Notes: generated by a model from the letters alone, not told the origin. A stretch of 10,295 bases of DNA from Herminiimonas sp. (GCA_014377155.1 JACMQD010000156.1:1-10295); one strand, 5' to 3'; shown: positions 1 to 5,878, counted from the stretch's first letter. Program-made: numbers and translations.

Positions 1-554
1 ACCGACGTATCTCGCTCCATTTCGGTAGGATCGAATGCCAGCAGCGTGGTTGTGCCAGTGCCGTTCAAAAAATTGACCAGACTCAGGATGTTCTTGCGGA
101 ATTGATATTCGTCGGTCGCGAGAAAACGCAGCTGCGTGGCAGAGTCGATGACCAAACGCGTTGGACGGGCGTGTTGGACAGCAAGGTAGATCTCTTTCCA
201 GATCGGTACGTTTTCTACTTCGCTAGGCGGGAACATGTGGTAATCGCCAGTGTTTTCGGCGAGGTCGGATCCGGCTGGCGACATATCGACAATATCGATA
301 CCTGCCAAGTCCCAACCAAAGCCCGCAACGTTGCGCGCGATTTCGTCACCCGGTTCGCACAACGTGATGGTCATGCATTTTTCGTCCAGCTGCAGGCCGG
401 CCCTTAGCCACTGCAACGAGAATATCGTCTTGCCTGCGCCGGGCGGTCCGCCGATCAGGTAACAACGCCCCTTGATCAAGCCACCGTTGAGAATTTCGTC
501 GCAGCCAGGCATGCCGGTCGACATGCGCGCCGCTGATCCCAGGTTCGTAGACAC
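1..554 (-). CDS. KaiC/RadA-type RecA-fold ATPase, N-terminal part (cut by left edge)
   Basis: Seen: 184 codons are read before the left edge cuts the gene. The start is GTG at 554-552, with an AAGGAAG ribosome site just upstream and no better start in frame. The opening STGMPGCDEILNGGL (residues 12-26) is the usual KaiC-family entry. Walker A is GGPPGAGKT (35-43), with K42 and T43. RLVIDS (133-138) is Walker B, with D137. The FGWDL block (79-83) is also typical of KaiC. Known: these proteins hydrolyse ATP as hexamers. Single-domain bacterial versions often serve signalling beside histidine kinases or response regulators rather than a clock. Odd: where cyanobacterial KaiC CI has the paired catalytic glutamates, this protein has C66-E67, so only the second is kept; serine is common at that place in single-domain homologues. 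Whether a second ATPase domain follows lies outside the window. The family call is firm; the role is unknown. Confidence 0.9.
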   Translation of the reverse strand, partial: MSTNLGSAARMSTGMPGCDEILNGGLIKGRCYLIGGPPGAGKTIFSLQWLRAGLQLDEKCMTITLCEPGDEIARNVAGFGWDLAGIDIVDMSPAGSDLAENTGDYHMFPPSEVENVPIWKEIYLAVQHARPTRLVIDSATQLRFLATDEYQFRKNILSLVNFLNGTGTTTLLAFDPTEMERDTS

Positions 555-993
555 TGATCTTCCTTCGCCAGCGTCGCATGAAGCGATGCGACCGCCGGCT
601 GTAATGCGCTGCTGCCTACTCCCTGGCCGGGCGTTTTTCGCGACCTGATCCAATGGCATCGAAGGCTCGCGACAGAGCGCGGGGTTACGAGTCAAATAGA
701 CGAGCCGAGCAGATCGCCTAACGATGACAAGAACTGAATAACCAGAAGTAACGACATTGTATTGATCACGGCTGTAAAAGCATGGATATTTATCTCTATT
801 GCAATTAATTTCGCTCTATCGCCGCGACCGTCGCGTTCGATTCCACCACGCGCGACGGTTTTTTGAGAAAATGCCTATGCTTTTCACAAACTTGCCGTCG
901 TGGGTTGCTTTCTTGCCCGATCTCGAGGAATCGGTCGGACATGAAGCCGCACACTCGACCAATTTGCACATCCGCAGTCAACTGGGTACCACA
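555..993. other. Gap between divergent kaiC-like and xthA genes
   Basis: This 439-bp stretch separates two divergently read genes. The only clear element is the plus-strand intrinsic terminator at 828-864. Two short ATG frames (604-648 with 14 codons, 653-721 with 22 codons) lack ribosome sites. A weak sigma-70-like pair, TTGATC near 764 and GATATT or ATATTT 17-18 bp further on, could start a short transcript ending at the terminator. Reading frame stays open from a TTG at 799 into xthA, but it crosses the terminator and does not resemble XthA, so I treat it as non-coding. Confidence 0.6.
828..864 (+). terminator. Strong intrinsic terminator with no gene upstream
   Basis: CCGTCGCG (828-835) pairs perfectly with CGCGACGG (851-858) across a 15-nt loop and is followed directly by six T (859-864), so it is oriented to stop plus-strand transcripts. 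The nearest upstream gene reads the other way, so it does not end a protein-coding transcript visible here. CGCG at 823-826 can also pair with CGCG at 832-835, which would disrupt the terminator arm. Either a small RNA ends here or it is an attenuator in the xthA leader. Confidence 0.75.
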
Positions 994-1758
994 ATGAACA
1001 TAGCAACCTGGAATGTGAACTCCCTCAAAGTGCGCCTGCCGCAAGTTTTGCAGTGGTTGGCCACCAATTCGATCGATGTGCTGTGTCTTCAAGAAACCAA
1101 GACCGTCGACGAAAAATTCCCGCAAGCCGAAATCGAATCAGCCGGCTATCACGTCGTTTTCAGCGGCCAGAAAACTTATAACGGTGTGGCCATCTTGTCG
1201 AAGCTGCCCATGAGTGACATTGTCAAGAACAATCCGCTGCATCCCGACGAGCAACAGCGCATCATTTCGGCAACCGTCGACGGGGTGAGAATAATATGCG
1301 CCTACGTACCGAATGGCCAGTCACTCGACTCGGACAAATATCAGTACAAGTTGCGCTGGCTGGCGGCGTTACAGTCCTGGATCGATGATGAACGAAAGCG
1401 CTATCCGCTGCTGGCCCTGCTGGGCGACTACAACATTGCACCGGAAGACCGCGATGTTCACGATCCGGCGGCATGGGTCGGCCAGGTGCTCGTGTCGGAT
1501 GCCGAGCGGGCGGCATTTGCCGGATTGATCGGCCTCGACCTGGTCGATGCATTTCGCCTGTTCGAACAAGCCGAAAAGCTGTACAGCTGGTGGGATTATC
1601 GACAGATGGCGTTTCGCCGCAATCGCGGTATGCGGATCGATCATATTCTACTGTCGAAGGCGTTGGCTTCGCGTTGTACCGGCTGCGCGATCGACAAGCT
1701 GCCGCGCAAGTGGGAACAGCCATCTGATCATACGCCCGTCGTCGCGATGCTGAACTGA
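994..1758 (+). CDS. xthA: Exodeoxyribonuclease III (XthA)
   Basis: This is a 254-aa protein of the endonuclease/exonuclease/phosphatase fold, the normal length for the family. It cuts the DNA backbone 5' of abasic sites and removes 3'-blocking groups and nucleotides in base-excision repair. Key residues line up with E. coli ExoIII: E34 in LQETK, Y104 in AYVPNG, D145 and N147 in GDYNIAP, D216 in RIDHIL, and D245-H246 in SDHTPV. The ATG at 994 is chosen because MNIATWNVNS is the canonical N-terminus. The frame is open upstream to 799, and an ATG at 871 would add unrelated residues. The ribosome site in front of 994 is poor (only GGGT), so translation may be weak or the leader unusual. The gene is convergent with the HDOD gene and ends 10 bp before their shared hairpin. 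The identity is firm. Confidence 0.97.
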   Translation: MNIATWNVNSLKVRLPQVLQWLATNSIDVLCLQETKTVDEKFPQAEIESAGYHVVFSGQKTYNGVAILSKLPMSDIVKNNPLHPDEQQRIISATVDGVRIICAYVPNGQSLDSDKYQYKLRWLAALQSWIDDERKRYPLLALLGDYNIAPEDRDVHDPAAWVGQVLVSDAERAAFAGLIGLDLVDAFRLFEQAEKLYSWWDYRQMAFRRNRGMRIDHILLSKALASRCTGCAIDKLPRKWEQPSDHTPVVAMLN

Positions 1759-1762
1759 TCGC

Positions 1763-1792
1763 AAAAAAGGCCACTTGCGTGGCCCTGATTTT
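1763..1792. terminator. Bidirectional terminator between xthA and the HDOD gene
   Basis: GGCCAC (1769-1774), a TTGC loop and GTGGCC (1779-1784) form a perfect 6-bp stem between the two convergent genes. On the minus strand it is followed at once by six T (complement of 1763-1768), a classical terminator for the HDOD gene. On the plus strand the tail is CTGATTTT, so it should stop xthA transcripts less efficiently. Confidence 0.85.
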
Positions 1793-1814
1793 CTGACGAA
1801 ACACTGCACGTAAA

Positions 1815-2648
1815 TCACATGAGCAATGCCATCGTAAGCGACTTCACTTCTTCGGCGGACTCTTCCATGATGCTGATAAGGGTGCCTTCGCCAATCGAAA
1901 AATCGAGGATGGCAGCCGACTCGAGCGTGGTTCCGCCGGCACGCTGATGCAGAGGGGATGGCACCGGCGAGAGATCGTTCGCCAAAATCAGCGTGTCACC
2001 CAGCGTCTCGGGCGGCAACGCGCGAAATCCATACCACAATGATTCGATCGCTTCGGTGACCTGGTCGGGGACGCCGAGTTTCTTGAGGACGCCACGGCCG
2101 ATCAGTTTTTCGCCGTATTCGACCCAGTCCTCAGGATCGCCGTCGAGCAAGCCGGGAAATTCATCGGCACGTGATAGCAGATAAAAGCCCCCTACTTCAT
2201 GAACAATACCGGCAAACATCGCGGTTTCGGGATCGACATGCGTCACGCGCCGTGCAATGACCTGCGCCAGCGCCGCCACATGCGCAGTGTGCTCCCAGAG
2301 CTGAACCGATTTGGCGCGAATGCCAGGATCGACGATCATGCTGCCGAACTGGCGCACGACGATGGCAGCCACCAGTGAATGCAGAGTACGAAAACCCAAC
2401 CGCATGACCGCTGCGCGTACGTTGGTAATTTCCGCGCCGCGGTTGTAGGCTGCTGAATTGGCAATCGCTACTGTGCGCGCTGACAACAAGGGCTCCGCCA
2501 TCACCAGCTTGGCAGCGGCTTCCATATGGCAGTCGGGATCGTTCAGCGTCTGCTGAATCTTGAGCGACGCGTTGACGTTGGTCGGGAAAATTAATTCTCC
2601 GCGACCAGCTTGCGCTGCAATGCTTCTGAATGCTTCGAGTCGTTCCAT
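1815..2648 (-). CDS. HDOD-domain signalling protein
   Basis: The protein has 277 aa and consists almost entirely of an HDOD domain. The family block begins at FPTNVNASLKIQQTL (21-35), followed by SARTVAIANSAAYNR (56-70) and VRAAVMRLGFRTLHSL (77-92), which are typical of HDOD helices. H120 (LWEHTAHVA) and GIVHEVGGFYLL (147-158) sit where HD-type phosphohydrolases carry metal ligands. Here the HD pair is H150-E151, so it is unlikely to be a phosphohydrolase, as usual for HDOD proteins. Known: HDOD proteins act as adaptors in motility, biofilm and stress signalling and are not established enzymes; there is no attached GGDEF, EAL or receiver domain here. The ATG at 2648 lies only 7 bp from a perfect TATAAT, so the transcript may be leaderless. 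The gene ends at a good terminator. Partner and signal are unknown. Confidence 0.9.
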   Translation of the reverse strand: MERLEAFRSIAAQAGRGELIFPTNVNASLKIQQTLNDPDCHMEAAAKLVMAEPLLSARTVAIANSAAYNRGAEITNVRAAVMRLGFRTLHSLVAAIVVRQFGSMIVDPGIRAKSVQLWEHTAHVAALAQVIARRVTHVDPETAMFAGIVHEVGGFYLLSRADEFPGLLDGDPEDWVEYGEKLIGRGVLKKLGVPDQVTEAIESLWYGFRALPPETLGDTLILANDLSPVPSPLHQRAGGTTLESAAILDFSIGEGTLISIMEESAEEVKSLTMALLM

Positions 2649-2655
2649 GGAAGAA

Positions 2656-2686
2656 ATTATACTCCGGCATTTATGGTCATTGGCAA
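2656..2686 (-). promoter_or_regulatory. Promoter of the HDOD gene
   Basis: On the minus strand a perfect TATAAT (complement of 2656-2661) lies 7 bp before the ATG at 2648. TTGCCA (complement of 2681-2686) is a possible -35 with a long 19-bp spacer. The expected start of transcription falls at or next to the initiation codon. The spacer contains TGACCATAAAT (complement of 2669-2679), which recurs upstream of the minus-strand gene at 4505-4912. Confidence 0.5.
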
Positions 2687-2846
2687 CGACTTGCTGATTA
2701 AATTAAAACCGCCTCCGCGATCTATTAAAACAACGTTCGAAAAAAATGCAGGCGTCGTTTTAGCGACGGTCGAGTCCCTGTATCACGCTGTATAAACTGC
2801 ATTGTTCTTAGTGCTAGCGTACACAACAAGCATCGTGGCCCAAGGT

Positions 2847-2859
2847 AAAGTTAAACTTT
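2847..2859. promoter_or_regulatory. Dyad upstream of the small secreted protein
   Basis: AAAGTT and AACTTT flank a central A, giving a 6+1+6 perfect inverted repeat that ends 21 bp before the ATG at 2881. It could be an operator or an mRNA hairpin near the ribosome site. A TATAAA at 2791-2796 is a possible -10, but no convincing -35 is visible. Confidence 0.3.
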
Positions 2860-2880
2860 GTTGATCATTGGAGAAAACAG

Positions 2881-3288
2881 ATGAATACTAAATTTGCAAA
2901 GAAACACGTGTTGTGCGCACTGGCTTTTATCGCCATCGGCTCGAGTGCCGGATCGGCTCTGGCGCAAAGTACGGAATATCGTCGTGGCTACGATCAAGGC
3001 TATCGTGATGGCGCCGAAGCGCAGTCTGGGCAGCAGACCGGGCAAGGACGCATTAATATCGAAGAGGCGATTTACGGGACAGGTAATGCGGCATGTGACG
3101 CAAGCCAGTCGCTTCAGAACGCAGCAGGCCGCCGTCGCCAGCTTTCTATCAGGGTCGATAACAATCTATGCGGCGATCCTGCTGAAAACCGGCCAAAACG
3201 TCTTTCGGTGACGTATCGTTGTGGCGATGGTGCAGCCCAGAGGGTGCAGGCGCGCGAAGGCACGACGCTCAACATTAATTGCAGATAA
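2881..3288 (+). CDS. Small secreted protein with possible SUEL-lectin-like domain
   Basis: Seen: 135 aa, with GGAG 7 bp before the ATG. Residues 1-29 form a signal peptide (basic start, hydrophobic core around 11-26, cleavage near SALA-Q). A short YxxG repeat follows: YRRG, YDQG, YRDG (33-44). The rest (57-135) is one compact domain with four cysteines, C72, C97, C114 and C134, enough for two disulfides. Its pattern, IEEAIYG...C, then VDNNLCGDP...KRLSVTYRC and a closing NINC, resembles D-galactoside/L-rhamnose-binding SUEL lectins, which have A-x-YG, N-x-x-FGDPC and K-x-L-x-V-x-Y-x-C. This is my pattern match from memory, not a search, and ligand binding is not shown. The gene stands alone and ends at a strong terminator. 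It should act in the periplasm or outside the cell. Real gene: likely; lectin fold: tentative. Confidence 0.8.
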   Translation: MNTKFAKKHVLCALAFIAIGSSAGSALAQSTEYRRGYDQGYRDGAEAQSGQQTGQGRINIEEAIYGTGNAACDASQSLQNAAGRRRQLSIRVDNNLCGDPAENRPKRLSVTYRCGDGAAQRVQAREGTTLNINCR

Positions 3289-3673
3289 CTATGTGATAGC
3301 CATGGCACTTGGTCTTGACGAAAGTGCCATTGTTTTTTCAGAAGGGGTTACCCGAATAATTTAATCGCCATTGCCATTTCCCACGCTAGTTCAGCCGTCT
3401 AACCCCGGGCACACTAGCGGATCAAAGCTCTTCAATGCCTCGCCGATACCGCGCAGGCATCAGGCTCGCCTTGCAAAAGCCTGTTCAATCAGTCATGATT
3501 CGACTAAGCGACGTCAGGGCTGAGTTGCATGCAAGCGCATCTCGCCACAAGTTGGACGGACCAAGTCTGGTACCGTGACATCAACGCCAAGCCAAAGTTA
3601 CTCCTTGAGTCGAACGCACGATCGAATAGCGTTGAACCGACCTCAGCCACTTATTTAATAATCAGGATTGCAC
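3289..3673. other. Gap of 385 bp without a gene
   Basis: After the terminator at 3302-3338 I see no frame with a ribosome site, and no tRNA or transposase. It holds inverted repeats: GGGGTTA (3344-3350) with TAACCCC (3400-3406), and CGCTAGT (3384-3390) with ACTAGCG (3413-3419). The two pairs cross each other. A 10-bp palindrome TTGCATGCAA lies near 3525. The last 30 bases are A+T-rich and probably carry the promoter of the next small gene. Confidence 0.5.
3302..3338 (+). terminator. Intrinsic terminator of the small secreted protein gene
   Basis: ATGGCACTT (3302-3310) pairs perfectly over 9 bp with AAGTGCCAT (3322-3330), with an 11-nt loop. It is followed by TG and six T (3333-3338), 13 bp after the stop codon at 3288. 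Confidence 0.92.
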
Positions 3674-3841
3674 ATGGCCAAACAAAATTACGCTTTTGAA
3701 AAGCGCCAAAAAGAAATCGCCAAGAAACAAAAAAAGCAGGAAAAACTTCAGCACAAGGCAGAGTCGCACGAGACACCTGCGGAATCCGATTCGGCACTGC
3801 CGGAAGATCCACCGACCACGATCGTTCCCACGGCCGAATAA
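3674..3841 (+). CDS. Small lysine-rich hypothetical protein (55 aa)
   Basis: The frame runs from ATG at 3674 to TAA at 3841, with AGGA 6 bp before the ATG. The N-terminal half is very basic and helix-prone (MAKQNYAFEKRQKEIAKK, then K/Q/E-rich to about residue 30). The C-terminal half is acidic and Pro/Thr-rich (33-55), probably disordered. There is no signal peptide or membrane segment, so it should be cytoplasmic. The MAKQNYAFEKRQKE start recalls small uncharacterised proteins common in Betaproteobacteria; I cannot assign a function. The basic part could bind nucleic acid or ribosomes, but that is a guess from charge alone. It is followed 26 bp later by a perfect 9-bp hairpin. Confidence 0.75.
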   Translation: MAKQNYAFEKRQKEIAKKQKKQEKLQHKAESHETPAESDSALPEDPPTTIVPTAE

Positions 3842-3867
3842 TCTTCGTCTAAAGCCCTGCATGATTC

Positions 3868-3889
3868 TGGACACGCCGATGCGTGTCCA
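3868..3889 (+). terminator. Hairpin after the 55-aa gene
   Basis: TGGACACGC (3868-3876) and GCGTGTCCA (3881-3889) form a perfect 9-bp stem with a CGAT loop. There is no T run after it, so it is either a weak terminator, a Rho-dependent end or an mRNA-stabilising hairpin. Confidence 0.5.
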
Positions 3890-3948
3890 TATTGCGATTG
3901 CGCGGGGAAAGCAGATATCCGGTGGACTTACGCAACTGGAAACGTCTG

Positions 3949-4001
3949 GTAACAATCGTTACGATTAAATTCTTGGTGAAGGTGATATGGCAGTATTTAA
4001 T
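3949..4001 (+). promoter_or_regulatory. Probable promoter and dyad before the repeat protein
   Basis: TTGGTG (3973-3978) and TTTAAT (3996-4001) are 17 bp apart, a fair sigma-70 pair, placing the transcript start about 18 nt before the ATG at 4026. GTAAC-AATC-GTTAC (3949-3962) is a dyad just upstream of the -35 and could be an activator or repressor site. Confidence 0.35.
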
Positions 4002-4025
4002 ACAGTCATCATTCACGGAGACATC

Positions 4026-4427
4026 ATGAACAAATATCTTATTTCGGTGCTTTTGATGGCCGGTGCCACGTTGATCTCCATGCCGGCCATGGCACGCGTC
4101 AACGTCGACGTCAATCTTGGTTTCCCTGGCGTCTACGTTCAGCCGCAGCCGGTTTACGTACAGCCGCAACCGGTCTACGTGCAGCCGCGCGAGATTTATC
4201 TGCGTCCGTCACCGGTCTATGTTCAGCCGTCGCCCGTGTACGTGCAACCCCGCTCGCAATACTATTACGGCAATAACTGGCGTGATCAGCAATGGCACCA
4301 CCGCCACGGCCGAGGCGGTCGCGACCGTGATCACGACGGCATTCCAAATTATGCCGACCGCGACCGCGACGGTGACGGCGTTCCGAACCGTTATGACTAC
4401 CGGCCGAACAATCCATATCGTTATTGA
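4026..4427 (+). CDS. Exported repeat protein with Asp-rich, TSP3-like tail
   Basis: Seen: 133 aa, with GGAG 5 bp before the ATG at 4026; an in-frame start at 3987 lacks a ribosome site. Residues 1-23 are a signal peptide (cleavage after AMA). Residues 36-77 are six consecutive heptads of the VYVQPQP type (4131-4256). They differ mostly at third codon positions, which suggests selection on the protein. A His/Arg/Gly-rich stretch follows (85-100), then DRDHDGIPNYADRDRDGDGVPN (two pieces: 100-108 and 111-121) ending in RPNNP. This is the spacing of calcium-binding thrombospondin type 3 repeats, DxDxDGxPDxxDxCPNNP, but without the cysteines. The protein should sit in the periplasm or envelope and may bind calcium; neither is proven. 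It is a single-gene unit, convergent with the gene at 4505-4912. Function unknown. Confidence 0.85.
   Translation: MNKYLISVLLMAGATLISMPAMARVNVDVNLGFPGVYVQPQPVYVQPQPVYVQPREIYLRPSPVYVQPSPVYVQPRSQYYYGNNWRDQQWHHRHGRGGRDRDHDGIPNYADRDRDGDGVPNRYDYRPNNPYRY
4131..4256 (+). repeat. Six in-frame 21-bp tandem repeats
   Basis: Six 21-bp units encode VYVQPQP, VYVQPQP, VYVQPRE, IYLRPSP, VYVQPSP and VYVQPRS. The protein motif is kept while the wobble bases vary, so the array is old and not a freshly slipped microsatellite. Confidence 0.9.
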
Positions 4428-4434
4428 TTACCTT

Positions 4435-4475
4435 TACCGGAATTGCCACCCCGCGATCGCGGGCCGCATTCCGTA
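4435..4475. terminator. Large hairpin between convergent genes
   Basis: The core is a perfect 14-bp palindrome, CCCGCGATCGCGGG (4450-4463). It is flanked by partly pairing arms, TACCGGAAT (4435-4443) against ATTCCGTA (4468-4475). It lies between convergent stop codons at 4427 and 4505 and could end transcription from both sides, although neither strand has a good T run. A second stem, ACCGTT (4478-4483) with AACGGT (4500-4505), touches the stop codon of the minus-strand gene. Confidence 0.55.
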
Positions 4476-4504
4476 GCACCGTTACTTTCGCCTCTGCGGA
4501 ACGG

Positions 4505-4912
4505 TCAGTATTTCTTCAGTCTGAAATCGTGATTGACGACGATCCTGCTAGAGGCGATCAGCGAACTTAACCCTACGATCAATTGTGTCAGCATGTGGCC
4601 GGGTAAAAACCAAATCCGCCCTGCTGGCGGCTCTGTTCGCGTCGCCGCGCTAATCAGAGGCGCAATCCATTGCGCATCCGGTTCCACGTCGAGCACCACA
4701 TCGCCTTCGGACGTCGTATGTAAATACACGTCACCCCCTTCGCTCAGTCCGAAACAGATGCCGTAACCCGTAGCATTTCCGTCTTTGACAAAGTTCTGCA
4801 GGTCACGGTTGAAAATGTCGATCCAGGCTTCGACGTCATAGGTTGTTTCGAGCGCGACCCAAGGCCGCGTGGTAGCCGATTCTCGGCGTTCGTAATCTTC
4901 GTCTTGCCTCAT
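4505..4912 (-). CDS. Hypothetical protein (135 aa)
   Basis: I do not recognise this protein. The frame opens with ATG at 4912-4910. Upstream, AGGACGG lies about 10 bp away and a second AGGA touches the start. The N-terminus is charged (MRQDEDYERRES), followed by an aromatic/acidic part (VEAWIDIFNRDLQNF, 27-41). A glycine-containing region looks like alternating beta strands (YGICFGLSEGGDVYLHTTSEG, in two blocks about 50-70). A C-terminal hydrophobic stretch (LTQLIVGLSSLIASSRIVV) looks more like an amphipathic helix than a membrane anchor. There is no signal peptide. The overall alpha-beta pattern loosely suggests a small chaperone-like fold, but I would not name it. It is divergent from the FrnE-like gene and convergent with the repeat protein. 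Confidence 0.7.
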   Translation of the reverse strand: MRQDEDYERRESATTRPWVALETTYDVEAWIDIFNRDLQNFVKDGNATGYGICFGLSEGGDVYLHTTSEGDVVLDVEPDAQWIAPLISAATRTEPPAGRIWFLPGHMLTQLIVGLSSLIASSRIVVNHDFRLKKY

Positions 4913-4943
4913 TTCCTGTCCGTCCTATGAATATTGAATATGT

Positions 4944-4968
4944 ATCATAACCGTAGGATTTATGGTCA
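4944..4968 (-). promoter_or_regulatory. Probable promoter of the 135-aa protein gene
   Basis: TATGAT (complement of 4944-4949) is a fair -10 about 32 bp before the ATG at 4912, with no clear -35. Eight bases upstream of it is TGACCATAAAT (complement of 4958-4968), the same 11-mer found 7 bases upstream of the HDOD -10. Confidence 0.35.
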
Positions 4969-4982
4969 GTGCGATTTCTCTG

Positions 4983-5003
4983 CGCCCTAGTATCGGGCGA
5001 TAC
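4983..5003. promoter_or_regulatory. Two overlapping dyads in the divergent region
   Basis: CGCCC (4983-4987) can pair with GGGCG (4995-4999), and GTATC (4990-4994) with GATAC (4999-5003) across a GGGC loop. The two stems exclude each other. It lies between the divergent genes at 4912 and 5170 and could be an operator; the rest of this 257-bp gap shows nothing clear. Confidence 0.2.
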
Positions 5004-5169
5004 CGCACTGGCCACACCGTCTTTATGCCGACAACGGCTATCATTCCTAATCCGCAGGAAAAATCGATACGGGTCGAAACGGCATCTGCAGCGCGGATTC
5101 GTGCAGGTAAAAGTCCAACCCGTGTTGTGCCGACCCGCGAATGCGTGCTCAACAAACCAGGAGTAACCA

Positions 5170-5817
5170 ATGAATACCCCTATCAAGATCGATTTTGTGT
5201 CTGACATTTCATGTCCGTGGTGCGTGGTCGGATTGCGTTCGCTCGAAGACGCCATCCGCAATCTGGGCACCCAGGTGACCACTCAAATTCATTTTCAACC
5301 GTTCGAGCTGAATCCTTCAATGCCGGCCGAAGGCCAAGATATCAACGAGCATCTTGCGCAGAAATATGGCGCGACGACCGAGCAGTCCGAACGTAACCGG
5401 GAAAACATCAGGCTGCGTGGAGAAGAGGTAGGGTTTGCCTTCAATATGGCGCAGCGCGGACGCATTTACAACACCTTCGATGCGCACCGCTTGCTGCATT
5501 GGGCTGAAACGGAAGGCCATCAGCAGGCTTTGAAAAACGCGTTGTTTACTGCCTATTTTACTGAGGGACGCAATCCTGCGGATCATGAAGTATTGATCGA
5601 CGTAGCAGCACAGGTCGGGTTGCCGGCTGGACGTGCACGGGAAATCCTGTCGAGCGACGACTATGCAACCGATGTGCGCGAGCGCGAACGGTTCTATCTC
5701 GACCATGGCATCAACGCAGTGCCCGCGGTCATCATTAACGACCGTTACATGATACCGGGTGGCCAGTCTGCCGATGTCTATGCAGAAGCTCTGGTCAAGG
5801 CTGCAGCAATGGCCTGA
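5170..5817 (+). CDS. frnE: DsbA-family oxidoreductase, FrnE type
   Basis: This is a 215-aa protein, normal for the FrnE branch of the DsbA family: a thioredoxin fold with an inserted helical domain. The active site is C15-P-W-C18 right after the first beta strand (IDFVSDISCPWC). The cis-proline loop is AVPAVII, with P185. FQPFELNP (43-50) and NTFDAHRLLHWAE (101-113) are typical of this subfamily. It has no signal peptide, so it works in the cytoplasm and not as a periplasmic DsbA. Known: FrnE proteins catalyse thiol-disulfide exchange and have been linked to oxidative-stress tolerance. The physiological substrate here is not visible. GGAG lies 6 bp before the ATG. It appears to be monocistronic; folE follows after 120 bp in the same direction. 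The symbol reflects subfamily resemblance. Confidence 0.92.
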   Translation: MNTPIKIDFVSDISCPWCVVGLRSLEDAIRNLGTQVTTQIHFQPFELNPSMPAEGQDINEHLAQKYGATTEQSERNRENIRLRGEEVGFAFNMAQRGRIYNTFDAHRLLHWAETEGHQQALKNALFTAYFTEGRNPADHEVLIDVAAQVGLPAGRAREILSSDDYATDVRERERFYLDHGINAVPAVIINDRYMIPGGQSADVYAEALVKAAAMA

Positions 5818-5872
5818 GGTCGCTCACAGAGTGGCCATCGGCCCGTTCAGGCAGGGCGTGCCGTCGTTTCCG

Positions 5873-5878
5873 TATAAT
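5873..5878 (+). promoter_or_regulatory. -10 element before folE
   Basis: A perfect TATAAT lies 60 bp before the TTG start of folE. No recognisable -35 sits 16-18 bp upstream, so an activator may be needed or the match is chance. Confidence 0.35.

Noticed and set aside
604..721. Two short ATG frames of 14 and 22 codons before xthA
   Set aside because: No ribosome site and no recognisable peptide; frames this short are expected by chance.
830..850. GTTCGATTCC resembling a tRNA T-loop
   Set aside because: The flanking bases do not form a 5-bp T-stem and no acceptor or anticodon arms are present; it is the loop of the terminator.
799..993. Upstream extension of XthA by 65 residues
   Set aside because: It starts at a TTG without a ribosome site, crosses a strong terminator and adds residues absent from the family; ATG 994 gives the canonical N-terminus.
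1262..1804. 180-codon frame on the minus strand inside xthA
   Set aside because: Arg/Ser/Pro-rich shadow of xthA with no ribosome site.
2673..2795. 40-codon plus-strand frame in the gap before the small secreted protein gene
   Set aside because: There is no ribosome site, it overlaps the HDOD promoter region, and the sequence matches nothing I know.
3340..3673. Possible insertion-sequence remnant
   Set aside because: I found no terminal repeats with target duplication and no transposase-like translation in either strand that I could defend.
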